Part shown: one piece after another, positions 34,992 through 44,363 of the stretch
Layout: every line of letters starts with the position of its first letter
How positions within the stretch are numbered: position 1 is the stretch's first letter
Origin: Ningiella ruwaisensis
GTDB lineage: Bacteria; Pseudomonadota; Gammaproteobacteria; Enterobacterales; Alteromonadaceae
Assembly (NCBI RefSeq): GCF_004798935.1
Contig: NZ_RAHT01000002.1
Location: 186,001 to 250,000, forward strand
Length of the DNA: 64,000 bases
Reading direction: 5' to 3'
Made by a program: the position numbers and the translations under genes
The notes under the pieces: model-generated
Database searches by the model: none
Told to the model about the DNA's origin: nothing
The model's input: only the letters and a program-made list of their open reading frames with translations

Positions 34992-36455
34992 GTGACAAGC
35001 TACGCAACAAACACACAACAAGTAAATAATGGGCCGTTTTACTTTTTTTTAGCCATTCTCTTTTTGCTACCCATACCGCTTGGTGCAAATCGACCGTGGG
35101 CCTGGAGCTTTTTTGAAGTCGCAATTTTTGGTTTAACGCTTTTTGTTGCCTTTCGAAATCGTGCTAAAAAAGATCTTGGCTTGGTAAAATATTCAAGCAT
35201 GCTCGTTCTTTGGATTTGCTTTATTGTTTTTGCCTGCATTCAAATTATTCCGCTTCCTAAAATACTGGTAGAGCTTCTCTCTCCCAGCTCGGCTAGCCTT
35301 TACTCCATGGCAAACGCATCTAGCTTTTACTTAAGCGTAGATCATGGTCAAAGCATGATTAACTTCATTAAACTGTTGAGTTTGTTTTGTTTAATGCTGC
35401 TCACCATGAAGCTTATGGACAGTGAAGAGCGTATTCGTTTGTTGTTTTTGACGATGCTGGCCAGTGGCACTTTTCAGGCGATTTATGGCTCGCTGGAGCT
35501 GCTACTTGGAGCGCAAAGCAGTTTGGTTTTTGGTCTTGATGTAAGTGAGTCAGCCACCGGCAGTTTTGTCTACAAAAACCATTTTGCCAACTTTTTGGTG
35601 CTGTGTTTGAGCGCGGGTGTTGGGCTAATTGTGACCTCCCTTGAAAAAGACAAATTCAAAAGCCCAAAAGACCGACTGCGCTCGCTCGCCAGCACGCTTT
35701 TAGGCAGTAAAACAATCGTCCGAATATGTTTGGCTATCATGGTAATTGGCTTGGTGATGTCGCGCTCAAGAATGGGCAATACGGCCTTTTTTGCATCGGT
35801 GGCGATCATTGGTTTGTTAGCGCTCTTTTTAATTCGAAACCGAAGTAATGGCTTGTTTGTGTTTGTAGTAAGCATGTTCATTATCGATCTATTGATTGTT
35901 AGCGCTTATTTTGGCCTGGCGAGGGTAAAAGAGCGTTTGGAGCAAACGAGCCTTGATTCAGAAACACGCGACGAAGTGATTTTAGATGCCTTCCCGATCA
36001 TCTCTGATTTTCCGCTATTTGGCAGTGGCGGCGGCAGTTTTTATAGTACTTTCCCTGGCTATCAAAATCTCGATGTTTTTTTATTCTACGACCATGCGCA
36101 CAACGAGTACCTGCAATTTACCATTGAATATGGACTGATTGGCGTATTTATTTTGCTTACGATATTGCTGTTTGCTTTTTATAAGTCTTTGCGCGCTATG
36201 TATACGCGTAGGAATTCGATTTTAAAAGGGACTGGCTTTGCTTGTGCCATGGCAATTTTGGCAATGTGTATTCATATGACGGTCGATTTTCCACTTCAGG
36301 CCTACGCAAACGCGTGTTACTTTGTGGTATTTATTGCTCTTGCAACGGTAGCAAGTAGCGTCAAGCTAAAAGGGATAAAGCCAAAAAAACGCATCGACGC
36401 ATTGGGCGATGATTTTCATCTTCAATCTTCATCGCATTTTAGCAGTATCATATAA
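34992..36455 (+). CDS. Second O-antigen-ligase/Wzy-type membrane protein
   Basis: A 487-residue polytopic inner-membrane protein with 11-12 helices. The signature loop reads FGSGGGSFYSTFPGY and YDHAHNEYLQFTIEYGLIG, as in Wzy_C/O-antigen ligases. The start is a GTG; an ATG 8 bases upstream runs into a stop at once. The last 40 residues are cytoplasmic, polar and basic. Its 3' end overlaps the convergent VpsP-like gene by 34 bases. It could be the polymerase of this EPS, with the protein at 27081-28322 the other activity, or it may act on a second polymer. Confidence 0.85.
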   Translation: MTSYATNTQQVNNGPFYFFLAILFLLPIPLGANRPWAWSFFEVAIFGLTLFVAFRNRAKKDLGLVKYSSMLVLWICFIVFACIQIIPLPKILVELLSPSSASLYSMANASSFYLSVDHGQSMINFIKLLSLFCLMLLTMKLMDSEERIRLLFLTMLASGTFQAIYGSLELLLGAQSSLVFGLDVSESATGSFVYKNHFANFLVLCLSAGVGLIVTSLEKDKFKSPKDRLRSLASTLLGSKTIVRICLAIMVIGLVMSRSRMGNTAFFASVAIIGLLALFLIRNRSNGLFVFVVSMFIIDLLIVSAYFGLARVKERLEQTSLDSETRDEVILDAFPIISDFPLFGSGGGSFYSTFPGYQNLDVFLFYDHAHNEYLQFTIEYGLIGVFILLTILLFAFYKSLRAMYTRRNSILKGTGFACAMAILAMCIHMTVDFPLQAYANACYFVVFIALATVASSVKLKGIKPKKRIDALGDDFHLQSSSHFSSII

Positions 36456-37147
36456 ACTTTCTCATCAAGCGGACGAGACCAGTTACACACCGTTTCGTGC
36501 GCTTGAGCATTCTTGATGATTTCTCTTGCTCGCGTTCGGCTTTGTGTATTTTCCATTGCTTTTATCAGACGTTCTTGCACTTGTTCGCGAATTTGTATGT
36601 AGAAGGGATGATTCGCGTTGTAGAGCGCCAGGCCAAGCTCTAAAAACAGAATATGTACTTCAGGTGTTTGCTTTCCAAAGCGATCCGCATTGTTTAAAAA
36701 GCCCAACAACTCGTCGTCAAATTCTTGCATACGCCATTTTATCAGGGCGAGAGACGCCCAAGTGACAGGCCAGGCTGGCCTTAGCTCTGTAGCTCGCAGA
36801 TAATGTGATTTAGCCGCTTTTAGCTGAGATTCATCTGAATAGCCTGCTACGACTCCCCACTCCTCAATCTGTCCTGCTAAATCAGCGTAAAGCGGATGAG
36901 AGTGATGTTTAGCCTGCGCCGCTTCTATGGCGCGCTTTGCCCGTAAAAAGTCCTCTTCGGTTTGTACGCTGCCTGTTTGCTGCCAACGCGAAATTTCATT
37001 ACGAACGACGTAATAATCAAGACTTGCCATACCAAACTTGAATGCGTTCCAAACGCCTACTACACAAAGCAGCATCACGAATAAGACTAAACGCCTTTTG
37101 CCAGAGAACTCAACTTTCAGACGCTTTTTTAATTGGACAAGATCCAT
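36422..37147 (-). CDS. VpsP-like polysaccharide biosynthesis protein, single-pass with helical repeats
   Basis: A 241-residue protein with one N-terminal membrane helix (about 20-38) and a helical, TPR-like periplasmic part (KRAIEAAQAKHHSHPLYAD, AAKSHYLRATELRPAWPVTWAS, LELGLALYNA). It resembles the VpsP family of Vibrio EPS clusters by memory. The exact function of VpsP is unknown; a scaffold role in the export complex is plausible. It is the last gene of the barrel-OPX-kinase-phosphatase operon. Confidence 0.65.
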   Translation of the reverse strand: MDLVQLKKRLKVEFSGKRRLVLFVMLLCVVGVWNAFKFGMASLDYYVVRNEISRWQQTGSVQTEEDFLRAKRAIEAAQAKHHSHPLYADLAGQIEEWGVVAGYSDESQLKAAKSHYLRATELRPAWPVTWASLALIKWRMQEFDDELLGFLNNADRFGKQTPEVHILFLELGLALYNANHPFYIQIREQVQERLIKAMENTQSRTRAREIIKNAQAHETVCNWSRPLDEKVYMILLKCDED

Positions 37148-37215
37148 TTTGTATTTCCGTTATTTACTGCCACATTCTATAACTATTCGCTATTTAAGCG
37201 CTCATTTCAGCCCTT

Positions 37216-37944
37216 TTATTGCCAAAGGGTGTCGCGTGTAATGTGTAAAGGCGTAGTCACGAATAGGTCTGTGGCACGATGCTCACTATGCTTTTCGGCA
37301 ATGATTTTGTAGGCTTGTGCCATTTCATTCGGCCGCTTATTTAGATTATGCATATCTGAGGCTACGTAAGCTATTAAATTTTCTTCCAGCATCTGCCAGG
37401 CCAAATGCTCGACTTGCTCGCCAAAAGTGCCTGTAAATGCACCGGCAGTGGCTTGAAAAACCACTCCCATGCGCTTTAGCCAGAGCGCTTTATCAGGCTG
37501 TGCGAGTATATCCCGGTTTCGTTCAGGATGAGGAATGATTGGCTGAACATTTTGTTGTAACAACCAATGAATAAGACGTTCAATTCCAGTAGGAACATGG
37601 CTATGCGGCATTTCCAAAAGAAGCGCCTTTTTATCCTTCCATTGCCCTAAATAGCAAAGCGCGCCACTTTGATGCCATTGAGTGATTTCAATGCATGTGC
37701 GCACTTCTGATGCATAACTTAGTTTAAGATTGACGTTTTGCGCCTGTAAACACTCTAGCGTGTCGTTGAAGGCGTTTGCAATGATTTCCCTGGAATTATC
37801 AAAGCGTCCCACATGCACATGAGGCGTACAAACCATGTGAGTAACCCCCTGCTCTACTGCTTGTTTTGCAAGAAGAAGGGTATCATCTAAGTGTCTGGCG
37901 CCATCATCGATGGCGGGTAGTATATGGCTGTGTAAGTCTATCAA
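37216..37944 (-). CDS. CpsB/YwqE-type PHP tyrosine phosphatase
   Basis: A 242-residue metal-dependent phosphatase of the PHP fold. The metal-binding HSH motif is in IDLHSHILPAIDDG, followed by CTPHVHVGRFDN, PIIPHPERN and VASDMHNLNKRP. It should dephosphorylate the C-terminal tyrosine cluster of the BY-kinase encoded just upstream, with which it overlaps by 4 bases. Cycling of phosphorylation by such a pair controls polymer length and amount. CpsB-type phosphatases are best known from Gram-positive bacteria; Gram-negative Wzc kinases more often use a low-molecular-weight phosphatase. Confidence 0.9.
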   Translation of the reverse strand: MIDLHSHILPAIDDGARHLDDTLLLAKQAVEQGVTHMVCTPHVHVGRFDNSREIIANAFNDTLECLQAQNVNLKLSYASEVRTCIEITQWHQSGALCYLGQWKDKKALLLEMPHSHVPTGIERLIHWLLQQNVQPIIPHPERNRDILAQPDKALWLKRMGVVFQATAGAFTGTFGEQVEHLAWQMLEENLIAYVASDMHNLNKRPNEMAQAYKIIAEKHSEHRATDLFVTTPLHITRDTLWQ

Positions 37945-40196
37945 CTTGTTTTTTCATTGCTCGCCGCTTGATAGCTATTGTAACCATATTGATCGTAGAA
38001 GCCAGAGTATTCACCCGTGCGTTTTGCTTTTCTCAAGTCAACCTGGTTAAGCACAATACCGTCTATCCTGTGTCCAATTTCTACAAATCGCGACAATCCA
38101 TTATTTATCATTTTGTCGCTCGTGCTATCTGCACGCACCACATAAATGAGAGAATCACAATGCTTTGACACCACAATCGCATCGCTCACAGCTTGTGTAG
38201 GCGCACTATCAACAACAATATATTCATAGTCTTCACGGAGCTTTCTCATAAGCTTTGCGAATCTGTCTGATGCCAACAGCTCCTGCGGATTAGGTGGAAG
38301 TGTACCTGCACATAAAATATCGATATGCGATTGGTCATCATGCACAATACACTCGTCAAGTGCGTGAGAGCCTGAAATCACGTTTGCCAAGCCTGGCTGA
38401 AAGCCTGGTAAAGAAAATAAGCGGCCAATTGTAGGTTTGCGCAAATCGGTTTCAAGCAAGAGGACTTTACTTAGTTGGCCAATGGCAAAAGACAAATTCA
38501 CCGAAACTGTGCTTTTTCCTTCTTTCGGTACGCTTGAAGTAACCAGCATAACTTGAGACGGCTTATCAATATTCAATAATTGCAAGCTGGTTCTCAGCGT
38601 TCGCACCGACTCGCTGAACATATGATGTTTTGGGTCAAAGAAGTGCCGTAAGGCAAGATTCTCTTTTTTGCTATGCGGTTGCCATGGAATAAGCCCAAGC
38701 ATCCGCTGAGACAACTTTCTTTCTACGTCTTCAACCGACCGAATTCCGCTATTTAGCGCTTCAAGAGAAAGAGCCAGAAATACGCCAAAGCCTGTACTTA
38801 ACACAAAGGCTGCGGCAACAATAAGGCCTTTTTTGGGTTTTGAAGGCGCACTAGGTGGCTTGGCCTCATCCAGTATTCGTGCGTGTGCAGACTCAAACCC
38901 GCCAAGCTGGTCGGTTTCTTTTAAACGCGTAAAAAATGAATCGTAAAGCTGCTGATTAATATCCACATCTCGCTGCAGGGCACGACGCGTACTTTCCAGA
39001 TTAGAAAGCTTTCTGAATTCAGATTTGGCTTGCTCGACTTCACGCTCTAATGCAGCCACTTTAGCCTGCGTGGTTCTGTATTCGTTAGTAATACCGGAAA
39101 CCAGGCTTCTTACCTGATCTCTTAAACTTTGCCGTATTGAAGCAAGTTCAGCATTGGCTGCAATCATTACCGGGTGCTTGGGCCCATATACTTCTCGAAG
39201 TTCAGACACCTTGCTCTGTGCCACTATCTCTTCTCTTTTAACCGATTGAACAGAGGGGTGATTAAGCACCTCAGGCACACTGGTAAGCTCATCAATTGAT
39301 AAGCCCTGTTGATTCACTTGCTGGAAAATGGCTTGATTACGCTGAAGTGCCACCTGCGCTTCAATTAACTGATCACTTAATTGTGAAAGCTCTTCTGATG
39401 CAAGCCCCACTACGCCATCAATATCTACCAATTGTTCGCGCTCGTAAAAATCGGCAAGCGCCGCTTCGGCGGTGTTTAATTTGGTCTGCAAACCTTGCAA
39501 ACTTTCATTTAGCCATGAGGTCGCTTTTTCCGTCATTTCAAGTTTGGCCTCAAGGTAACTTTCGATATAGACATCGGCCAAAGTGTTTGCAATGTTGGCG
39601 CTTAATCCCGGGCTAGGCGTTTCTACCATTACCTCAACCACTTGTGTATTTTTGACAGGCACAACGGTTGTGCTTTGCAGAAGCTGATTGACCGCATAGC
39701 CTTTTTTGGAAGCGAGTATCTCTTCTTCAGTACGAATGACTTCAGGTTCTTGGGGTAAAAAAGGCAGCGCACCTTTTATGCTTTCTTTAGCACCATCCAT
39801 AAAGGCCGAAATACCGCTTTTTTCAGCTTCGGCTACGTCTCTATCAAAAAAAGGATTGTCTTGCAGTTGCATGCGCTCAACTACTTTTTCTGCAATTTGC
39901 CGTGAGCGCAGAATTTGGTATTGCGTTTCAAAGTATTCTTTTCGACTTGAATCGAGTCCGTACACTTCTTCAATGGAAAGCACATTGGTTTGCTCGGCTT
40001 CAATCAATATGGATACTTTTGCTGTGTATTGCGGGGTTAAAGACAAAACAATGAGCGCAACTAAAAGCGTCAGAAAAAACGCCAAACCGAGAATTCTCCA
40101 GATATAGCGCTTTATCGTTTTGATGTACTGGCCAAAATCGATGATGTCTGAATCAAACAATTTTGCTTCAATTTGTTCTTGGCTCGATTTTGCCAT
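37941..40196 (-). CDS. Polysaccharide co-polymerase / BY-type tyrosine autokinase (Wzc/VpsO-like)
   Basis: A 751-residue inner-membrane protein. The Wzz part spans helix 1 (about 30-52), a long periplasmic coiled coil (about 200-420) and helix 2 (about 452-472). The cytoplasmic kinase has Walker A (SSVPKEGKSTVSV), Walker A' (LLLETDLRKP) and Walker B (YIVVDSAP). Five tyrosines (730, 734, 737, 739, 742) form the C-terminal autophosphorylation cluster. All elements for an active BY-kinase are intact. It lies between the OPX exporter gene and the phosphatase gene and would control chain length and export of the EPS. Confidence 0.92.
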   Translation of the reverse strand: MAKSSQEQIEAKLFDSDIIDFGQYIKTIKRYIWRILGLAFFLTLLVALIVLSLTPQYTAKVSILIEAEQTNVLSIEEVYGLDSSRKEYFETQYQILRSRQIAEKVVERMQLQDNPFFDRDVAEAEKSGISAFMDGAKESIKGALPFLPQEPEVIRTEEEILASKKGYAVNQLLQSTTVVPVKNTQVVEVMVETPSPGLSANIANTLADVYIESYLEAKLEMTEKATSWLNESLQGLQTKLNTAEAALADFYEREQLVDIDGVVGLASEELSQLSDQLIEAQVALQRNQAIFQQVNQQGLSIDELTSVPEVLNHPSVQSVKREEIVAQSKVSELREVYGPKHPVMIAANAELASIRQSLRDQVRSLVSGITNEYRTTQAKVAALEREVEQAKSEFRKLSNLESTRRALQRDVDINQQLYDSFFTRLKETDQLGGFESAHARILDEAKPPSAPSKPKKGLIVAAAFVLSTGFGVFLALSLEALNSGIRSVEDVERKLSQRMLGLIPWQPHSKKENLALRHFFDPKHHMFSESVRTLRTSLQLLNIDKPSQVMLVTSSVPKEGKSTVSVNLSFAIGQLSKVLLLETDLRKPTIGRLFSLPGFQPGLANVISGSHALDECIVHDDQSHIDILCAGTLPPNPQELLASDRFAKLMRKLREDYEYIVVDSAPTQAVSDAIVVSKHCDSLIYVVRADSTSDKMINNGLSRFVEIGHRIDGIVLNQVDLRKAKRTGEYSGFYDQYGYNSYQAASNEKTS

Positions 40197-40269
40197 CTAC
40201 TTCAATATTCCATTAGTTGTAAGTGTACAGGTAATGAGATACCTAACCTTGGTATCGGGCTTTTAACAA

Positions 40270-40824
40270 TCAGAAAAAGCGCTGCTGAACGGTAATAATA
40301 TCACCGGGCATAACAATTTCGCTAGTCGCCATTTCAATGGTTTGCTCATTACCTCCAATACTGCGTCGCACTTCAACGACACTTTTTGATGCCCGCTCTG
40401 TATAACCACCCGCTAGCGCGGCTGCTTTTTCAATGGTTAAACCTGGCTGAAAAGGATATCCGCCAGGTTTTCGAACTTCACCAGAGATAAAAAACGGTCG
40501 ATATTCCAATACGGTAACAGAAACAGACGGGTCTACCAAATAGTCTCCACGTAAACCTTCGTCTATGAGCAATTCAACCTGGTTAACCGTTTTACCAACT
40601 AACTGAATGTCGCCCAAAAAGGGATAGCGAATAATACCGATATTAGACAAGCGGGTTTCAACGGTGAGGTCATCCTGTCCAAAAACCGTGATACGCACCA
40701 TATCACCAGAGCCCAAGGTGTACTCGCTCTCCTGGTCTTGTGCGTAGGCATTAACATTGAGCTGCAAAAAAGACAACAGCGCTACAAGCGCAAGCACTTT
40801 GTAAACGACATTCCATACTTTCAT
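40270..40824 (-). CDS. Short OPX polysaccharide export protein (Wza-like, SLBB domain)
   Basis: A 184-residue secreted protein: signal peptide (cleavage near NAYA), then the poly_export domain (YTLGSGDMVRITVFGQDDLTV, IRYPFLGDIQLVGKTV) and one SLBB domain (FISGEVRKPGGYPFQPGLTIEKAAALAGG). There is no lipobox Cys and no C-terminal amphipathic membrane helix, and it is about half the length of E. coli Wza. Short OPX proteins of this kind need a separate outer-membrane pore, and a beta-barrel gene lies directly upstream. Confidence 0.9.
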   Translation of the reverse strand: MKVWNVVYKVLALVALLSFLQLNVNAYAQDQESEYTLGSGDMVRITVFGQDDLTVETRLSNIGIIRYPFLGDIQLVGKTVNQVELLIDEGLRGDYLVDPSVSVTVLEYRPFFISGEVRKPGGYPFQPGLTIEKAAALAGGYTERASKSVVEVRRSIGGNEQTIEMATSEIVMPGDIITVQQRFF

Positions 40825-40851
40825 AATTAACTACTTACCACGTTTATAAGA

Positions 40852-42090
40852 TTACAAAGTAATGAGTGCGTTTATAATAAATTGGTTCCGTCCGAAGTCG
40901 ATACTTTCCCGATTACTTTCGCGTTCATCATACACATAACCCACTTCAAAGTTAATGTGACGTCTGAATTGATAATACAAAGAAGCCTGGAAGCGGCGAT
41001 TGTCGTCGGAGCGTATTGTCAAATCATCAATCAACTGACCTTCGTAGCGGTCGTTACCTACTGATACACTTACGCGTGAACGTAAACGCTCTAGCCATTC
41101 ATGACGCCAAATAGCGCTAAATGTTTCACCGCGGATAAAGTTTCCTTCGCCGTTTGTTTCGTTTGTATCAGAGCGCGTAATTAATTCTAAACTGGAGTAT
41201 TCCACTGGCTCCCACAACACGCCCAATTCCCAGTCAACCCCATAAAAATCTTGACGTAAAGGAGATTCAAAGTCTTTTTCCTGATAACCGATTTTTGCGC
41301 GCCCGGAAGTTTGCGCTGTTGCTTCCCATACCACACCGACCAAATACGAAATCTGGTTACTATCAAGTTTATTAAGTGGGTCTAGCGCAAACTTGTAATC
41401 TACGCTGGTAAAGTCGACTTCAAATACGGCGTCTGTAGCAGCGCCGATGCGATAGAAAAACGTTGCCGCTGCACTGGCGAAGCGCCTGTCTCTTGCAAGA
41501 TACACTGGTGTATTAATATCGTAATCCAGGTCAGTCAAATCAAGATTTATGTCAATTCGTCCGTCAGCATTAAAAGCACCATACGAATATAACAGGTCAA
41601 ACTCGCTTTGCTTGTATTGATCCGGCTCTGTTAGCTGAGCACCGGTACCGATTGAAAAGTTACTACCACGCGCGTCATGACCATCTTCAAAATTATAGGT
41701 AGCGATTAATCGATTTCTGGAATTAAACTCCATGTCTGACTGAGCCAGGAAAAAATGATCAGTGTAATCGTCTTCAGAGCTACTGAAAAAATCTTCATTT
41801 CGTAATCTGTACGCCAAAGTAACCTGACTTGCACCAAGAGCGCTCTCCATGCTCACTTGTGGTGAAACGATTCTCGACCAGCTTGATATTTCATCCGAAT
41901 CAGCGCGCGTGATGTTATCGTCGTATCTCAATCCTAAATCGAGGGTCGGTGTCAAATCAAAGCTTCCGAACTCTATCGATGCAGCGTCCTCAAACTGTTG
42001 GGCTAAGGCGCTTCCCGACAAGCTCAAAGCAATTGATAAACTTACAATAGCGAGGGTTTTCATAGATGTCCTTTTTAAATTGTTCTTCAA
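40852..42090 (-). CDS. Outer-membrane beta-barrel protein, probable EPS secretion pore
   Basis: A 412-residue secreted protein with signal peptide (cleavage after ALAQ) and many alternating amphipathic strands such as TPTLDLGLRYDDNIT, QVTLAYRLRNEDFF, INFEVGYVYDERESN and a C-terminal strand ending FIINALITL. It resembles the outer-membrane barrels that accompany exosortase/EPS loci (BBP2-like). It is the first gene of the operon with the short OPX protein, the kinase and the phosphatase. The obvious role is the outer-membrane exit channel for the polymer. Confidence 0.8.
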   Translation of the reverse strand: MKNNLKRTSMKTLAIVSLSIALSLSGSALAQQFEDAASIEFGSFDLTPTLDLGLRYDDNITRADSDEISSWSRIVSPQVSMESALGASQVTLAYRLRNEDFFSSSEDDYTDHFFLAQSDMEFNSRNRLIATYNFEDGHDARGSNFSIGTGAQLTEPDQYKQSEFDLLYSYGAFNADGRIDINLDLTDLDYDINTPVYLARDRRFASAAATFFYRIGAATDAVFEVDFTSVDYKFALDPLNKLDSNQISYLVGVVWEATAQTSGRAKIGYQEKDFESPLRQDFYGVDWELGVLWEPVEYSSLELITRSDTNETNGEGNFIRGETFSAIWRHEWLERLRSRVSVSVGNDRYEGQLIDDLTIRSDDNRRFQASLYYQFRRHINFEVGYVYDERESNRESIDFGRNQFIINALITL

Positions 42091-42787
42091 TGATGTTGCA
42101 AATGCGTCGCGGCGAGTTGCTGTTCAGTAACAGGCTATTTCGTAAAAACACAAGCAATAGAAGCAAAACGCACTATATCTATGCAAACACTACGCCTATT
42201 GCTCATATTTTAATCTATCTTTTGTTCTATCTTTTCTAATATTGTCTGAATACATGCCAAAACTCTCTATATACGCGAGAAAGTACTTATGTTAGTTACG
42301 GCAAGAAAATCAGGACAATTAAGACTTTTTGTTTTTTGCTAGTTTATCGAGCTTTGCTTTCAATGTACACATTATGTTGCGTTGTGTTTTAAATCAGTGT
42401 ATTCAGAGAGATGATGGTCAATTATTGTTGCAAATTGGATACAGTAAAACCTGCTAAAACGACCCTTTTACTTTAATTTGTGACAATTTAGTGAATTTTT
42501 GCAATTAAGTTCACGCAAAGCTTGCTTTTATTGGCCTGTTGGCAGCACACTATTAACGAAATATCAGGTTTGCTGTACTCTTATTAGTCAGATATTTGGA
42601 CGCGATGCCAAACTTTTGTCGTAGTTGACCTAAATTTATGCAAAATTTTTTATGAAAACCTTGCTAAGCGGCATAGTGAATGCATGTCCGTATTTACAAA
42701 AGCGCATCATGCCTGATGCGTGCAGTTGAAGGTCTGAATAATATTTATATTTCTACAAACCCTATTTTCTAACAAGGATGCGAATCA
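42091..42787. promoter_or_regulatory. 697-base divergent regulatory region of the EPS export and priming genes
   Basis: A long, strongly AT-rich gap without a convincing gene, between the barrel-OPX-kinase operon and the initiating transferase. It holds at least two short inverted repeats: TTTGG-N8-CCAAA around 42597-42614, and the hairpin listed at 42703-42720. A 25-codon ORF near 42652 has no ribosome site and is not called. The length suggests several regulator sites, as in Vibrio vps promoters, but no known motif could be assigned. Confidence 0.6.
42703..42720 (+). promoter_or_regulatory. Hairpin in the 5' leader of the initiating transferase gene
   Basis: CGCATCA-TGCC-TGATGCG, a perfect 7-base stem with a 4-base loop, 68 bases before the GTG start. 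No T run follows, so it is not a terminator; it may be an operator or affect leader RNA. Confidence 0.5.
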
Positions 42788-44212
42788 GTGAGTAAACAAT
42801 CAGTCAACAAAGGCTCTAGAGGCGGAATTATTCAATCGAATAAAAGCAGTTTCTCTACGCTTTATCGTTTGATTGATCTTGTAATTCTTACCGTTTTTTA
42901 TCTCACTGCTTTGGTGTACGACAATGTAGAAATTTCTGCAGTTACTGCAATCGCGCTTTTAGTAGGAATAATCACTTTTAATATTTGTGCAGAAGGGATC
43001 GACCTCTACCGCTCATGGCGGACTGAGTCTTCCACTACCATGCTAAAGGTTACAGCTGTAACCTGGTTAGTTACCTGTATTGTGTTGATCATCTTTGGCT
43101 ATTTCTTCCCTATGGCGCTAAACGTGCCTGACAGAACCTTGTTGTTGTGGCTAGCAGTTGGCTTTCCCGCTTTAACTTCATGGAGAATGATATTTAGGGA
43201 ATTACTCTTTTACGTTCGCAAACAAGGTCGCAATTCGCGAACAGCTGCCGTTATTGGTGCAACCGCACAGGGATACAATCTGGCACTTCAAATCATTGAT
43301 AATGAGCACTTGGGTATAAAACTGCAAGGTTTATACGACGATCGCGCTTTAACCCGTTTGCCGCATGAGTTTCAAAATCAGGTAGCAGGCAATATAAACG
43401 ATGCACTGCAAGCTGCCAGAGAAGGTAAAGTCGATTATATTTACGTTGCCATGCCCATGAGCGCCGAAAACCGCATTATGGAAATACTGAATCAATGTAG
43501 CGATACAACCTGTAATGTTTACATTATCCCCAATTTCTTTATTTACAACTTATTGAACGCACGTTGGCAGTCTGTTGGTTCGGTACAAACTTTGAGCGTG
43601 TTTGACACGCCATTTCAAGGCGCAAATAACGTGCTTAAACGCATTGAAGATATCGTATTTGGGTCATTGATATTATCGCTCATTACTATCCCCATGTTTT
43701 TCATTGCTCTTGGGATTAAATTTACGTCTCCTGGCCCCATCATATTTAAACAGGACCGCTATGGTCTGGATGGTAAAAAGATCAAAGTCTACAAGTTTCG
43801 CACCATGACAGTGCAAGACAATGGTCACGAAGTAAAACAGGCCACAAAAGATGATAATCGAATTACGCCTTTTGGTGCATTTTTAAGGCGTACATCGCTT
43901 GATGAGCTACCACAGTTTATCAATGTGCTGCAGGGCAGAATGTCAATTGTCGGCCCTCGCCCTCATGCTGTTGCGCACAATGAGCAGTACCGTAAGTTGA
44001 TTGAAGGCTATATGCTTCGTCATAAAGTCAAACCTGGAATTACCGGCTGGGCGCAAATAAATGGCTTTAGGGGCGAAACCGAAACCGTGAACAAAATGGT
44101 GAAGCGTGTAGAGTACGATTTGGAATACATTCATCGCTGGTCGGTTTGGCTTGACGTAAAAATTATCATTGCTACCGTGTTCAAAGGTTTTGTAAATAAA
44201 AACGCGTATTAA
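42788..44212 (+). CDS. Undecaprenyl-phosphate glucose/sugar phosphotransferase (WcaJ/WbaP/VpsL-like)
   Basis: A 474-residue polyprenyl-phosphate hexose-1-phosphate transferase that starts each EPS repeat unit on the lipid carrier. Four N-terminal membrane helices (about 20-145) are followed by a Rossmann-like CoA-binding-type domain (AAVIGATAQGYNLALQI), a re-entrant helix (about 289-310) and the catalytic core: KFRTMTVQDNG, RRTSLDELPQFINVL, SIVGPRPHA and KPGITGWAQINGFRG. The start is GTG with AAGGAT 9 bases before it. It is divergent from the export operon, across a long regulatory region. Confidence 0.92.
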   Translation: MSKQSVNKGSRGGIIQSNKSSFSTLYRLIDLVILTVFYLTALVYDNVEISAVTAIALLVGIITFNICAEGIDLYRSWRTESSTTMLKVTAVTWLVTCIVLIIFGYFFPMALNVPDRTLLLWLAVGFPALTSWRMIFRELLFYVRKQGRNSRTAAVIGATAQGYNLALQIIDNEHLGIKLQGLYDDRALTRLPHEFQNQVAGNINDALQAAREGKVDYIYVAMPMSAENRIMEILNQCSDTTCNVYIIPNFFIYNLLNARWQSVGSVQTLSVFDTPFQGANNVLKRIEDIVFGSLILSLITIPMFFIALGIKFTSPGPIIFKQDRYGLDGKKIKVYKFRTMTVQDNGHEVKQATKDDNRITPFGAFLRRTSLDELPQFINVLQGRMSIVGPRPHAVAHNEQYRKLIEGYMLRHKVKPGITGWAQINGFRGETETVNKMVKRVEYDLEYIHRWSVWLDVKIIIATVFKGFVNKNAY

Positions 44213-44363
44213 AGCGTGTTTGGGCCGCTTGCAAGGACGCAATATACATTAAGGGTTAAATTTGCTCGAACTGATTTGCAGCAAATATCTGCTCGCCCTG
44301 AACTCATCAAGACTCTGACAAGTACAAACAAGCATTCGTGATTTAGGTAACCTAGTCTTTTTT

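Noticed and set aside
42532-42547. TGGCCTG-TTGG-CAGCA as a sigma-54 promoter for the initiating transferase
   Set aside because: GG and GC spacing fits, but both flanking boxes are poor (CCTG, CAGC) and the leader would be 240 bases; not strong enough to call.
42652-42729. 25-codon ORF in the EPS divergent region
   Set aside because: No ribosome site, and the downstream hairpin lies within it; probably chance.
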